A stretch of 11,424 nucleotides of DNA. Origin: CAZYVA01 sp964650695 (GTDB lineage Bacteria > Bacillota > Clostridia > Lachnospirales > Lachnospiraceae). Location of the stretch: contig CAZYVA010000060.1 in assembly GCA_964650695.1 (NCBI GenBank), positions 1-11,424 on the forward strand, in the 5' to 3' direction. The notes below the pieces were generated by a model. That model saw only the letters and a program-made list of their open reading frames with translations. It searched no databases and was not told the DNA's origin. Below are positions 1-6,706 of the stretch, piece after piece. Both the position numbers and the translations under genes were made by a program. The number at the start of each line of letters is the position of its first letter. The stretch's first letter is position 1.

Positions 1-48
1 AAGCCTTTTCTTGGAAAATTTAAAAATAAGCCGAACCCGTCAAACCTG

Positions 49-813
49 TCACACCTCGTACCGCGCCAGATATCTGCGCAGCTTTTCTGAGACGGGTCGA
101 AAATATTTTAATACTATTTTCTCTGTGCCGCCCAGCAAAAACAAAGCAAGGATCGTCCCTTCCCGGATTGCCAGCGGGAGCTTGAACACAAGGCTCAATA
201 AAAGCGAAACAACCGTGCAGGCCACATCGAAGGAAATCCTCAGCACCCCGTAATCAATCTGGAACCGATTGCTGAAGATCCCTGAAGTAGTCTCGATCGG
301 CATCCCTACGATACCCAGCGACGCAAGGAAGCCTAAAGCCATACCCACGCCAATAATAGACGCAATACACGCCAAAAGGCGGAACACATAGCTGTGGAAT
401 TCAAATACAAGCACATGGTAATAGAAATAGTTCGTCAGGCTCCCATATACAATTGCATACGGGAGCTGTAAAAAAAGCCGGACCGTAAACTCCTTCCGGA
501 GTACGATCATCTGGCTTGCCACGCAGAGTATATTAAGGATAATGCTAAACGTTGCCACTTTCATCCCTGTAATCTGCGACATATTCAAACTTACAGAATC
601 CCAGCTTGCGTAAGTGCCAATTCCCGCTTTCGTCGTAAGCGCGGTCAGTAAAGTGGCGGGAACAGTCAGCGCTACAACGATCAGGGCTTTCATCTGTATG
701 CTTTTGAGTCTATTCCTATTCATAAGTATTTTCTTACCCTCTTCTTTCTCAAAATCATAGCCTGGTAACTCTTTTTCCTTATAGAGGGCTGTTTCAAATT
801 CCCGATGATCCAT
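49..813 (-). CDS. YczE/YitT-like integral membrane protein
   Basis: A 254-residue polytopic membrane protein. After a charged N-terminal stretch of about 38 residues come five or six hydrophobic segments, roughly at residues 41-61, 82-106, 110-134, 141-166, 195-213 and 219-235. The stretch beginning GIGTYASWDSVSLN and the later GMPIETTSG resemble the Bacillus YczE/YyaS/YitT family, whose biochemical role is not settled; members sit near regulators or biosynthesis clusters. Substrate or partner cannot be told from sequence. A GTG two codons upstream (819) is an equally possible start; neither has a convincing Shine-Dalgarno, and an in-frame ATG at 723 would still leave all membrane segments intact. 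It is the last gene visible in the string, 58 bases after the BTAD regulator. Family assignment is moderately sure, function unknown. Confidence 0.7.
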   Translation of the reverse strand: MDHREFETALYKEKELPGYDFEKEEGKKILMNRNRLKSIQMKALIVVALTVPATLLTALTTKAGIGTYASWDSVSLNMSQITGMKVATFSIILNILCVASQMIVLRKEFTVRLFLQLPYAIVYGSLTNYFYYHVLVFEFHSYVFRLLACIASIIGVGMALGFLASLGIVGMPIETTSGIFSNRFQIDYGVLRISFDVACTVVSLLLSLVFKLPLAIREGTILALFLLGGTEKIVLKYFRPVSEKLRRYLARYEV

Positions 814-871
814 TTCCACAGTCCATTCCCATCAAGCAAGCTTCCAAAACACCTGGCTACGCCATAAGAGT

Positions 872-2068
872 CTACTCCAGCTTCGCTTCACTGACATAAT
901 AGCTCACTTTCGTCCGCTGCCTTTCCGTCATAAAATGGTGGCTGATCCGATTCTGGATGCCACGGCAGTCTTCACGTTCGGTATTGACCAGAAGGATCAG
1001 GAACTGGTTCCTGTGGTATTTGGTAAATGCATCTCCCCGGCGGATCGAATTTTGGATGGCGCGTTCAAGCCGTTCCGATAATGCGTCCAGCCCCGCATCC
1101 GTTTTCAGATTTCCATTTCCATCTACAATATTGCAAAGCATCAGGTGTACTTTTATCCTGGAACGCTGTGCCGCCCTTACTGTAAGCCGGTAAATGTTCT
1201 GAAATGCCGGGAAGCTGCAGAGGTACGCTCCATGGACAGCATCGGCGGGTTCACAGATATGGTCCTGTATTTCCTCCAGCGTTTCAAAAGGACTGGATAC
1301 ATACTCCTGTGCCTGGCGCATCAGGTCTTTCAGCGCCTGGGACGGGTGCATATGGTTTTCTTTCAGGTACAGCTCCACGGTATCTTCATAGAGCGTTACC
1401 GCTTCTTCATATCGGCCCAGCCCATTTAACCCTTCCATGGCGATTGCTTCCCAGTTTTGGAACGGGTCCGCTTTCGACGCATGCTCCCCCAGTTCCTTCA
1501 GACGGCGGTAGTCATCCAACCCACGCAGGATGGAGGCTGTCAGTTCCATGCACTCCCGGAACATTCTTTGATAACGTTTTGCTTCTTCCGCCACCCATGT
1601 TACAGACTGGTACTGCCCCAAAAATTTCCCCTTATAAGTATAGATAGTCCGCAACAGCATCCAAAGACGCTTATCCGCATCTTCTTCCTGCATGCTTCTT
1701 TCAAAATACTGCTCAAATACGGCAGCGTCCTCTACCACCATGATAGATGGGTTCCAGTCATACACGCCTTTCTTGCGGCTAAAGCAGTGATCCGGGAGTC
1801 CGGCGTTTTGCAGGCGTTTTTTTGCATTGTACATAACGCTTTGCAAGGCATGGTTCTCATCGGCCATATGCTTTCCCTCAAACAGCCCCCGCTCCAGGAA
1901 CTCACGGCTTACCCCTTCGTCCCGAAAATGGATCAGCATCTGCATGAATGCATAAAATTGTGTACTGCTTGTACGCCGTCCAGTCAGAGATTCCCCCCGG
2001 TAAACCATGTCAAATTTCCCAAACATCGTAACATAAAGTGTTCCAAGTTCTGCCATCTTAAAAGACAT
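872..2068 (-). CDS. BTAD-type transcriptional regulator with C-terminal GGDEF-like domain
   Basis: A 398-residue cytoplasmic regulator with three parts. Residues about 11-107 look like an OmpR-type winged helix (LYVTMFGKFDM ... KKRLQNAG ... FSRKKGVYDWNP). Residues about 112-256 are an all-helical bacterial transcriptional activator domain (BTAD, TPR-like), including WEAIAMEGLNGLGRYEEAV. Residues about 280-396 resemble a degenerate GGDEF fold: RRGDAFTKYHRNQFLILL is placed where an active cyclase has its GGDEF loop, but the GGDEF residues are absent, so cyclic-di-GMP synthesis is not expected. It probably activates genes in response to a ligand or partner sensed by the C-terminal part. The ATG at 2068 is chosen because GGAAGGG lies about 9 bases upstream; a longer reading from a TTG at 2086 lacks support. 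The neighbours suggest, but do not prove, that it controls the pilus or the YczE-like protein. Confidence 0.85.
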   Translation of the reverse strand: MSFKMAELGTLYVTMFGKFDMVYRGESLTGRRTSSTQFYAFMQMLIHFRDEGVSREFLERGLFEGKHMADENHALQSVMYNAKKRLQNAGLPDHCFSRKKGVYDWNPSIMVVEDAAVFEQYFERSMQEEDADKRLWMLLRTIYTYKGKFLGQYQSVTWVAEEAKRYQRMFRECMELTASILRGLDDYRRLKELGEHASKADPFQNWEAIAMEGLNGLGRYEEAVTLYEDTVELYLKENHMHPSQALKDLMRQAQEYVSSPFETLEEIQDHICEPADAVHGAYLCSFPAFQNIYRLTVRAAQRSRIKVHLMLCNIVDGNGNLKTDAGLDALSERLERAIQNSIRRGDAFTKYHRNQFLILLVNTEREDCRGIQNRISHHFMTERQRTKVSYYVSEAKLE

Positions 2069-2153
2069 AACTGACAACCCTTCCAAAAAATCCGCCTGCC
2101 CGCGTAAACAGCGGAAACAAACAGACGCCCCCGCAGACGCTCTTTGTCCCTTG

Positions 2154-2504
2154 CTACGGCACCTGCTGTAATGCAGCTATCGTTTTCCTGTATTCTTCCT
2201 TTAACTCTTGTAGCTGTGCCTCCGCGTTTTCCAGCGTTCCGCCCCTGAAAATCTCCGTCAATGCGGATACCGGCTGGTACATATTGGAAAACCCAAGGTT
2301 CATCGTCACGCCTTTCAGTGTGTGCGCAGCGCGGAACGCCGCATCCGCGTCCCCTACCTCAAATGCGTTTAACAGCTCTGAATAACTTTTATCATTCAGA
2401 AATTTTTTTGCAAATTTCTCCACCAGGGCTTCTTTTTTCATCATCCGCGCAAATACAACTTCAAAATCCGCCCCGATGGACTCATAACACTCCCGAATTG
2501 TCAT
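2154..2504 (-). CDS. Free-standing Hpt (histidine phosphotransfer) domain protein
   Basis: A 116-residue protein that is essentially one Hpt domain. The phospho-accepting histidine is His61 in AAHTLKG, the classic Hpt signature, followed by a second helix (NMYQPVSALTEIFR) and a third (EAQLQELKEEYRKTIAAL), as expected for the four-helix bundle. It has no membrane segment or kinase domain, so it should shuttle phosphate between a response-regulator receiver and a hybrid kinase encoded elsewhere. No receiver or kinase is in the window. The ATG at 2504 has a near-perfect Shine-Dalgarno (GGAGGT, positions 2511-2516, 6-base spacer). It sits 99 bases after pilT and 85 bases before the BTAD regulator, suggesting it is cotranscribed with either. 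The domain call is firm; the partner is unknown. Confidence 0.9.
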   Translation of the reverse strand: MTIRECYESIGADFEVVFARMMKKEALVEKFAKKFLNDKSYSELLNAFEVGDADAAFRAAHTLKGVTMNLGFSNMYQPVSALTEIFRGGTLENAEAQLQELKEEYRKTIAALQQVP

Positions 2505-2603
2505 CTTTACACCTCCATCTACTATGAAATTAAACTCGTTGTGCCTCGTAAGAGGTGCAAGGAGTTCAGTTGAATGTGCTCAACGCCACTCTTCGATACA
2601 TTC

Positions 2604-3668
2604 CTACCGTATCTTTTTTGCCAACATATCCGGATTCGCCGCATAGGCGAGCGCCGTCTCTTTTGTGATTTTCCCAAAATGGTAAAGGTTTGCCAGGCTG
2701 GTATCCATCGCGGCCATATCTTCATTGGCGGATGAATACAAAATCCCGTCAATCTGCGGGATCTTATTATCCCGTATCATATTTCTTATCGCCGGTGTCA
2801 CTGTCATAATCTCAAATGCTGGCACCATGCCTCCGCTGATCGCCGGTACTAACTGCTGGGTGACAACCGCCTGCAGTACCATCGAAAGCTGGACCGCGAT
2901 CTGCCGCTGCTGGTTCGGTGGAAATACATCCACGATCCGGTCTATCGTATTCGCCGCCCCTATCGTATGAAGGGTGGAAAATACGAGATGCCCCGTTTCC
3001 GCCGCCGTCATAGCCACCTGTATCGTCTCAAAATCACGCATCTCACCAAGAAGTATCACGTCCGGGCTTTGCCGGAGGGCTGCCCTCAGCGCGGTCACAT
3101 AGCTATGCGTGTCAACGTTGATCTCCCTCTGGCTTACAATGCTCCTATTGTGCCTGTGCAGATATTCCAGCGGATCCTCCAATGTAATAATATGTTTTTC
3201 ATAATGATGGTTGATATAATCAATCAAACAGGCAAGCGTCGTTGATTTCCCGCTTCCGGCAGGCCCCGTCACGAGTACCAGCCCTTTGGAAAATTCTGAA
3301 AAACGGATGATTTTTTCCGGGATCCCAAGCAAATTCGGATCCGGCAGCGTAAAGGTGATCACTCTCACTACCGCCGATAACGCGCCACGCTGCTTGTATG
3401 CGCTGACCCGGAACCGGGACAGGCCAGGGATGGCGAAAGAAAAGTCATCATCCCCGGACTGGGACAATGGACGGATCTCCCGTTCCCCCGCCAGGTAGTA
3501 GATCTGCCCGACCAATTCCCGCGTGTCGTCCGGCAGGAGACGGTCCCCACTTAAAGTCTGGATGGCTCCGCCAACCCGCATGGAAGCCGGAAGCCCGGCC
3601 ACGATAAAAATATCCGACGCCTTTGCCTTTACCGCTTTTTCCAAAAGTTCCTCTATACTCAGCCCCAT
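2604..3668 (-). CDS. pilT: Type IV pilus retraction ATPase PilT
   Basis: A 354-residue cytoplasmic hexameric ATPase that powers pilus depolymerisation and twitching. It has the full set of secretion-ATPase motifs: Walker A GPAGSGKS (135-142), Asp box ITLEDPLEY (161-169), Walker B VILLGEMRD (204-212) and His box AETGHLVFSTLHT (223-235). The PilT-specific AIRNMIR helix (293-299) is intact and separates it from assembly ATPases such as PilB. Length is normal for PilT (about 345-370 residues). The ATG at 3668 is preferred: GGGAGGT lies 6 bases upstream, whereas the in-frame TTG at 3698 has none. The protein acts on the platform protein encoded by pilC in the same string. It lies downstream of the minor-pilin genes with a hairpin-containing gap of about 100 bases, and is followed by the Hpt gene. 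Confidence 0.96.
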   Translation of the reverse strand: MGLSIEELLEKAVKAKASDIFIVAGLPASMRVGGAIQTLSGDRLLPDDTRELVGQIYYLAGEREIRPLSQSGDDDFSFAIPGLSRFRVSAYKQRGALSAVVRVITFTLPDPNLLGIPEKIIRFSEFSKGLVLVTGPAGSGKSTTLACLIDYINHHYEKHIITLEDPLEYLHRHNRSIVSQREINVDTHSYVTALRAALRQSPDVILLGEMRDFETIQVAMTAAETGHLVFSTLHTIGAANTIDRIVDVFPPNQQRQIAVQLSMVLQAVVTQQLVPAISGGMVPAFEIMTVTPAIRNMIRDNKIPQIDGILYSSANEDMAAMDTSLANLYHFGKITKETALAYAANPDMLAKKIR

Positions 3669-3714
3669 TTTATACCTCCCTGAAATCTGCCTTGCCAAGC
3701 CCGGCAGAACATTT

Positions 3715-3754
3715 AGAAAGGCTTCGCTGCGTTAGCAAAACCTCAAAGCTTTCT
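3715..3754 (-). other. Imperfect hairpin upstream of pilT
   Basis: On the minus strand AGAAAGCTT (3746-3754) pairs with AAGCCTTTCT (3715-3724), nine pairs with one bulged base and a loop of about 21 bases. It lies between the minor-pilin gene and pilT, about 47 bases before the pilT start. There is no T run, so a processing or attenuation role is more likely than termination; this is inference. Confidence 0.4.
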
Positions 3755-3770
3755 GTCTGCCGCATAAAGG

Positions 3771-4193
3771 TCACTGTATCAGATTCAGGGAATTGTCGGT
3801 GTTCCATCCACCCGTGTTCACCTTTTCCCATTTCAAAATCCGATACCGTTTCCCATCCTCCGTCTCCCGTCCGGGAAGAATCTGGATCTCCACATCCAGT
3901 TCCTGTGTGTCATTCATTGAAAACTGCCACGAAACAACCCGTCCCTGCGTTCCTTCGCTTTCCTCTTCGTCCGCCTCCAGGCTCTCCGCCAACTCCTGCA
4001 GCTTTTGTTCCGCCTGGTTAGACGCCTCATAATATTCTTTCGTATGCAGCGCGATTTCCTGATTGAAGCGATAATCGCTCAAAGCGGAGGACAGCGTGAG
4101 CACGGCAAAAATCACCATGCAAAGCACAATAAAAATCATCATTAGCGACACCGTGCCTATATTCGTCACGCCAAACTTTTTTTTACTCTCCAT
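3771..4193 (-). CDS. Small single-TM pilus-operon protein, likely minor pilin-like
   Basis: A 140-residue protein with a short basic N-terminus (MESKKKFG), one hydrophobic helix at about residues 11-37, then a helical charged stalk (residues 38-75) and a polar C-terminal domain. The layout resembles a type IV prepilin: a basic leader ending in Gly8 before the hydrophobic helix. The Glu expected at position +5 is missing (Gly13), as in GspK/PilX-type tip pilins. Processing by prepilin peptidase is therefore only inferred. Similar small proteins (N-terminal GxxNIG plus TM plus SDYR) occur, to my recollection, in other Clostridia pilus clusters. The start at 4193 is set by GGAGG at 4203-4207 with a 9-base spacer; 12 extra upstream codons would overlap the preceding gene. 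The gap to that gene is 32 bases. Confidence 0.75.
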   Translation of the reverse strand: MESKKKFGVTNIGTVSLMMIFIVLCMVIFAVLTLSSALSDYRFNQEIALHTKEYYEASNQAEQKLQELAESLEADEEESEGTQGRVVSWQFSMNDTQELDVEIQILPGRETEDGKRYRILKWEKVNTGGWNTDNSLNLIQ

Positions 4194-4225
4194 CCCTGTG
4201 CCCCTCCATACCAACCAGCGGGCCG

Positions 4226-4693
4226 TCACTCTCCATCCTCATATACCTCCACGTCAAGACGGTAAATCTCCCCGCCATTGACCGCATCTTCGTATTCCTG
4301 GGACGCGGCCGACGCCGTAATTGTCCATGACGCCAGATCTTCCTCCCTCCGGTATGCAGCCTTGACCTGATACGCAGCCTTGTCTCCCGGTTGGCAGATA
4401 TTCCAATCCCGATCAAAAGATAAGATAAATCCATCTTCTGTTTCCTGTCCGTCGGGATACTGCTCCTCCATCACCTTCAAGGTTTCGTCCACGCTACGGC
4501 TGCTACGCACAATTTCCGCCGCCGTCTGTACGTCCGCTACCGCCATGTTCAGGTTTGTGGTAGCCTGGCTGTACTGCTTTGCACGGACAAATACCTGTAA
4601 ACAGACTGCACTGACCAGTGAAAAAAAGCAGATTGCTAGGATGATCTCCATCAGGAAAATACTGGATCTGCTGTGGGCTGCGTTCCGTTTCAT
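4226..4693 (-). CDS. Type IV prepilin-like minor pilin (PilV/GspI-like)
   Basis: A 155-residue protein with the clearest prepilin N-terminus in the operon: a basic leader of 11 residues, then SS|IFLMEIILAICFF with Glu16 at mature position +5 and a hydrophobic helix to about residue 36. The residue before the predicted cut is Ser11 rather than the usual Gly. The remainder is polar, with a C-terminal part rich in Asp, Glu and Tyr, as in small extracellular pilin heads. It should be inserted in the membrane and incorporated in the pilus tip or shaft. The ATG at 4693 overlaps the stop of the upstream gene (ATGA), and AGGAG at 4700-4704 sits 6 bases ahead, so the two are likely translationally coupled. 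Function as minor pilin is inferred from the N-terminus and from pilC and pilT as neighbours. Confidence 0.8.
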   Translation of the reverse strand: MKRNAAHSRSSIFLMEIILAICFFSLVSAVCLQVFVRAKQYSQATTNLNMAVADVQTAAEIVRSSRSVDETLKVMEEQYPDGQETEDGFILSFDRDWNICQPGDKAAYQVKAAYRREEDLASWTITASAASQEYEDAVNGGEIYRLDVEVYEDGE

Positions 4694-5181
4694 TGCACGC
4701 TCCTTTCCGCCGCGTAGACCGTCCATGCAGACCCGTTTACGGCTTCAAAATCCAGTCGGAAAAGCTGGTGATCCAATTCTTTAATATCAAAGCTTTTTAT
4801 GGGTACGATATCCGCGCCTGCCGCCAAATCCACAGACAGCTCATCCCGGATCTGAAGCTCCTTCAGCATCCCTTCATAAGCATAGATGTAGGCCGCATAG
4901 GCAATCCCCGTCTCATCCGAATGCTTATTCAATGCCAGGCATGGGACGCCATCCACAACAACTCTCTGGACGGCTCCGTTTTCATCCCCCTGGCGTATTT
5001 TTTCAGAAACATACGCATAAGCGGTCCGCGTCGTGTAGCTGTCCTCCGATGCTTGTGTTGTATCCTGGTAAATATGCGCCGCCAGCAGCAAAACCGCCAG
5101 GGAAGACGCGGCAAACACAAAAAACACCGCTATCGGAAAGACTGCGTCTATCACATGGGTATATGGTTTCCTGAATCTCAC
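4690..5181 (-). CDS. DUF4860-like pilus-operon membrane protein
   Basis: A 163-residue protein with one N-terminal hydrophobic helix (about residues 11-35, VIDAVFPIAVFFVFAASSLA) followed by a polar domain expected outside the membrane. The pattern IDAVFPIAVFFVFAASSLA...AHIYQ matches what I know of DUF4860 proteins, which are found in Firmicutes next to type IV pilus genes and have no assigned activity. A structural or assembly role is inferred from position. It starts with GTG, not ATG: GTGA overlaps the stop of the upstream gene by 4 bases, and GGAGG at 5188-5192 with a 6-base spacer supports that codon. Its own stop overlaps the next start in the same way, so three genes form a tight translational unit. 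Confidence 0.8.
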   Translation of the reverse strand: MRFRKPYTHVIDAVFPIAVFFVFAASSLAVLLLAAHIYQDTTQASEDSYTTRTAYAYVSEKIRQGDENGAVQRVVVDGVPCLALNKHSDETGIAYAAYIYAYEGMLKELQIRDELSVDLAAGADIVPIKSFDIKELDHQLFRLDFEAVNGSAWTVYAAERSVQ

Positions 5182-5519
5182 GGCGTCCCTCCTTTCCTGG
5201 CAATCACAGTCACATCGGGGATAATATCCATGCCAAGCGGCTGATAATCCACAAAAAACAAATCTTCATTGTAGGTAAGCCCATAGTTCTTTTTCAAGTA
5301 GTCCAGGCTTTCCGGGTAGCGCCCTTCAATCGCGTAACAATTGGTAATGCTCCTGGAAAGCGCCGTTTCCAGGGTTTCCTCCTGTTTCTGCACCGTCTTT
5401 TCCGATGCCGTCGAAACAGCCGCCCAAAAGCAAAACAAGACCACCAGGAAAATAGCTATGGATCCCACAAGGCCTTTCCCGTATGAACTTCCCTTTTTCG
5501 TAACAAACCGACGCCTCAT
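5178..5519 (-). CDS. Small single-TM pilus-operon protein, hypothetical
   Basis: A 113-residue protein with a strongly basic N-terminus (MRRRFVTKK), one membrane helix at about residues 17-37, a short helical stalk (SEKTVQKQEETLETALSRSI) and a small domain containing CYAIEGRYPESLDYLKKNYG. The phrase AIEGxYPxSLxYL resembles the head region of short pseudopilin-like proteins in Clostridia pilus clusters. There is no Gly/Glu5 prepilin motif, so it may be an uncleaved assembly protein. The ATG at 5519 follows AAGGAGG (5524-5530) with a short 4-base spacer. It is the first gene after pilC, the slot where other Gram-positive clusters often carry the major pilin, but it does not look like one. Function is unknown beyond pilus association by context. 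Confidence 0.75.
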   Translation of the reverse strand: MRRRFVTKKGSSYGKGLVGSIAIFLVVLFCFWAAVSTASEKTVQKQEETLETALSRSITNCYAIEGRYPESLDYLKKNYGLTYNEDLFFVDYQPLGMDIIPDVTVIARKGGTP

Positions 5520-5548
5520 GCAGCCTCCTTACTAAGAAACTGGCCTGT

Positions 5549-5568
5549 TCACGCCCAATAGGGCGTGA
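5549..5568 (-). other. Perfect 8-bp hairpin between pilC and the small pilus genes
   Basis: The arms TCACGCCC (5549-5556) and GGGCGTGA (5561-5568) are perfect inverted repeats around a 4-base loop, in the 84-base gap after pilC. No run of T follows on the minus strand, so it is unlikely to be an intrinsic terminator. It could be an mRNA-processing or stability element that sets different levels of platform protein and downstream genes; that role is inference. Confidence 0.55.
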
Positions 5569-5603
5569 GAAAGCTTCATTGAATGTACCCCGTGACACTG
5601 AAA

Positions 5604-6668
5604 TTACAATGCCGACATAATACTCACCAGCGGCAGCATGACCGATAACAGGATCGCCCCCACAACGACCGACAAAACCACGACCAGCGTAGGCTCCACA
5701 GCCGCCAGGATCCCGGCAATCCTTGTGTCAATCTCTTCCTCATACTGGCCCGCGATTTTTTTCATCACTTCATCCATCACCCCGGTACGGGAAGCGATCG
5801 AAGCCATCCGTGTATAGATACCCGAAAAAATTCCGCAGGAAAGCAGGCATCCGCACAAGTCTTCCCCTTCCGATACCCGTTGGCGGCAGGCGGACACTTT
5901 CTGCTGAAAACGATCGTCCTGGATCAGATCTGCCGTCAAGCCAAGGCACTCTTCCGGGGTTAAACCGCTGCTCAGCGTCAGCGCCATCCCATTTGCGAAG
6001 CGGTATGCCGCAATCTCGTCGGAAAGCATCCGGCTCCCGGTGAATTTCCCTGCAAATTTCAGGAACGCTTCCTTTCCGCTCTTTGCTTTCATGAAATAAA
6101 ACGCCAGCAGGACCAACGCGGCAATCACGCCAGCCACAAGAAGCCAATGACGGTCCAAAAACACGCCTACAATTAAAATCCCTTTGGAAATCCCTGTCAT
6201 CTGCGTCCCCAACTGCTGGAACACCTGGTTGAAGACCGGCATAACTTTCGTCAGAAGAATAAGGATCACTGCCGCCATCATCAAAATCATGATACATGGG
6301 TAAGTGACCGCACTCTTGACGGTCTGTGCCAGGGACGCTTCCTTTTCATAATAATCTGATAAGGACTCCATAACCTCGTCCAGTTTTCCGGCTTGCTCGC
6401 CAATCCGGACCATGGACACCATATACTCCGGAAACGCTCCTGTTGCCGACAGTGCTTCATAAAGGCTGCCCGTCTGCAAAAGCTTTTCATTTGCTGTATG
6501 TAAAAGTGCCTTTTCCTCCGGGGTTTTCGCATCGTCCAGCATAATCGAAAGCCCTTCCACTGCCGAAATGCCCGCTTTCAAAACCATCGCCATCTGTGAA
6601 CAGAACGAAGCCGTTTCCATGTTCGACATCGCCGGGATACCTACCCTTTCAGCCCTATTCTCCGCCAT
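5604..6668 (-). CDS. pilC: Type IV pilus inner-membrane platform protein PilC (GspF family)
   Basis: A 354-residue GspF-family protein that anchors the pilus machine and couples the assembly and retraction ATPases to pilin insertion. It shows the family's two repeated helical domains: the first at about residues 18-120 (FCSQMAMVLKAGISAVEGL, then VRIGEQAGKLDEVM) and the second at about 222-320 (YRFANGMALTLSSGLTPEE, then ASRTGVMDEVM). Membrane helices are at about 122-143, 165-193 and 325-350. It is slightly shorter than typical PilC (about 400) because the N-terminus is short, which is common in Gram-positive homologues. The ATG at 6668 has GGAGG 5 bases upstream (6674-6678); an upstream TTG at 6710 overlaps the preceding stop and lacks a ribosome site. 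It follows the transglutaminase lipoprotein by 38 bases and precedes the minor-pilin genes. Confidence 0.95.
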   Translation of the reverse strand: MAENRAERVGIPAMSNMETASFCSQMAMVLKAGISAVEGLSIMLDDAKTPEEKALLHTANEKLLQTGSLYEALSATGAFPEYMVSMVRIGEQAGKLDEVMESLSDYYEKEASLAQTVKSAVTYPCIMILMMAAVILILLTKVMPVFNQVFQQLGTQMTGISKGILIVGVFLDRHWLLVAGVIAALVLLAFYFMKAKSGKEAFLKFAGKFTGSRMLSDEIAAYRFANGMALTLSSGLTPEECLGLTADLIQDDRFQQKVSACRQRVSEGEDLCGCLLSCGIFSGIYTRMASIASRTGVMDEVMKKIAGQYEEEIDTRIAGILAAVEPTLVVVLSVVVGAILLSVMLPLVSIMSAL

Positions 6669-6706
6669 TGCTACCTCCCTGTCCGATTTCCAAACATCTG
6701 CGTCTT

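Noticed and set aside
1..48. T-rich stretch after the YczE-like gene as a terminator
   Set aside because: TTATTTTTAAATTTT follows on the minus strand, but I could not find a stable stem directly before it.
1457..2074. Long plus-strand open frame (about 205 codons) opposite the BTAD regulator gene
   Set aside because: It is antisense to a gene with recognisable domains; its translation shows no domain or family signature and it has no clear ribosome site.
3669..3698. Longer PilT reading from a TTG at 3698
   Set aside because: No Shine-Dalgarno there, while ATG at 3668 has GGGAGGT at good spacing and matches the usual PilT N-terminus.
5770..6297. Minus-strand open frame of 175 codons in another frame of pilC
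   Set aside because: It lies wholly inside the well-supported pilC frame and its product has no hydrophobic or domain pattern.
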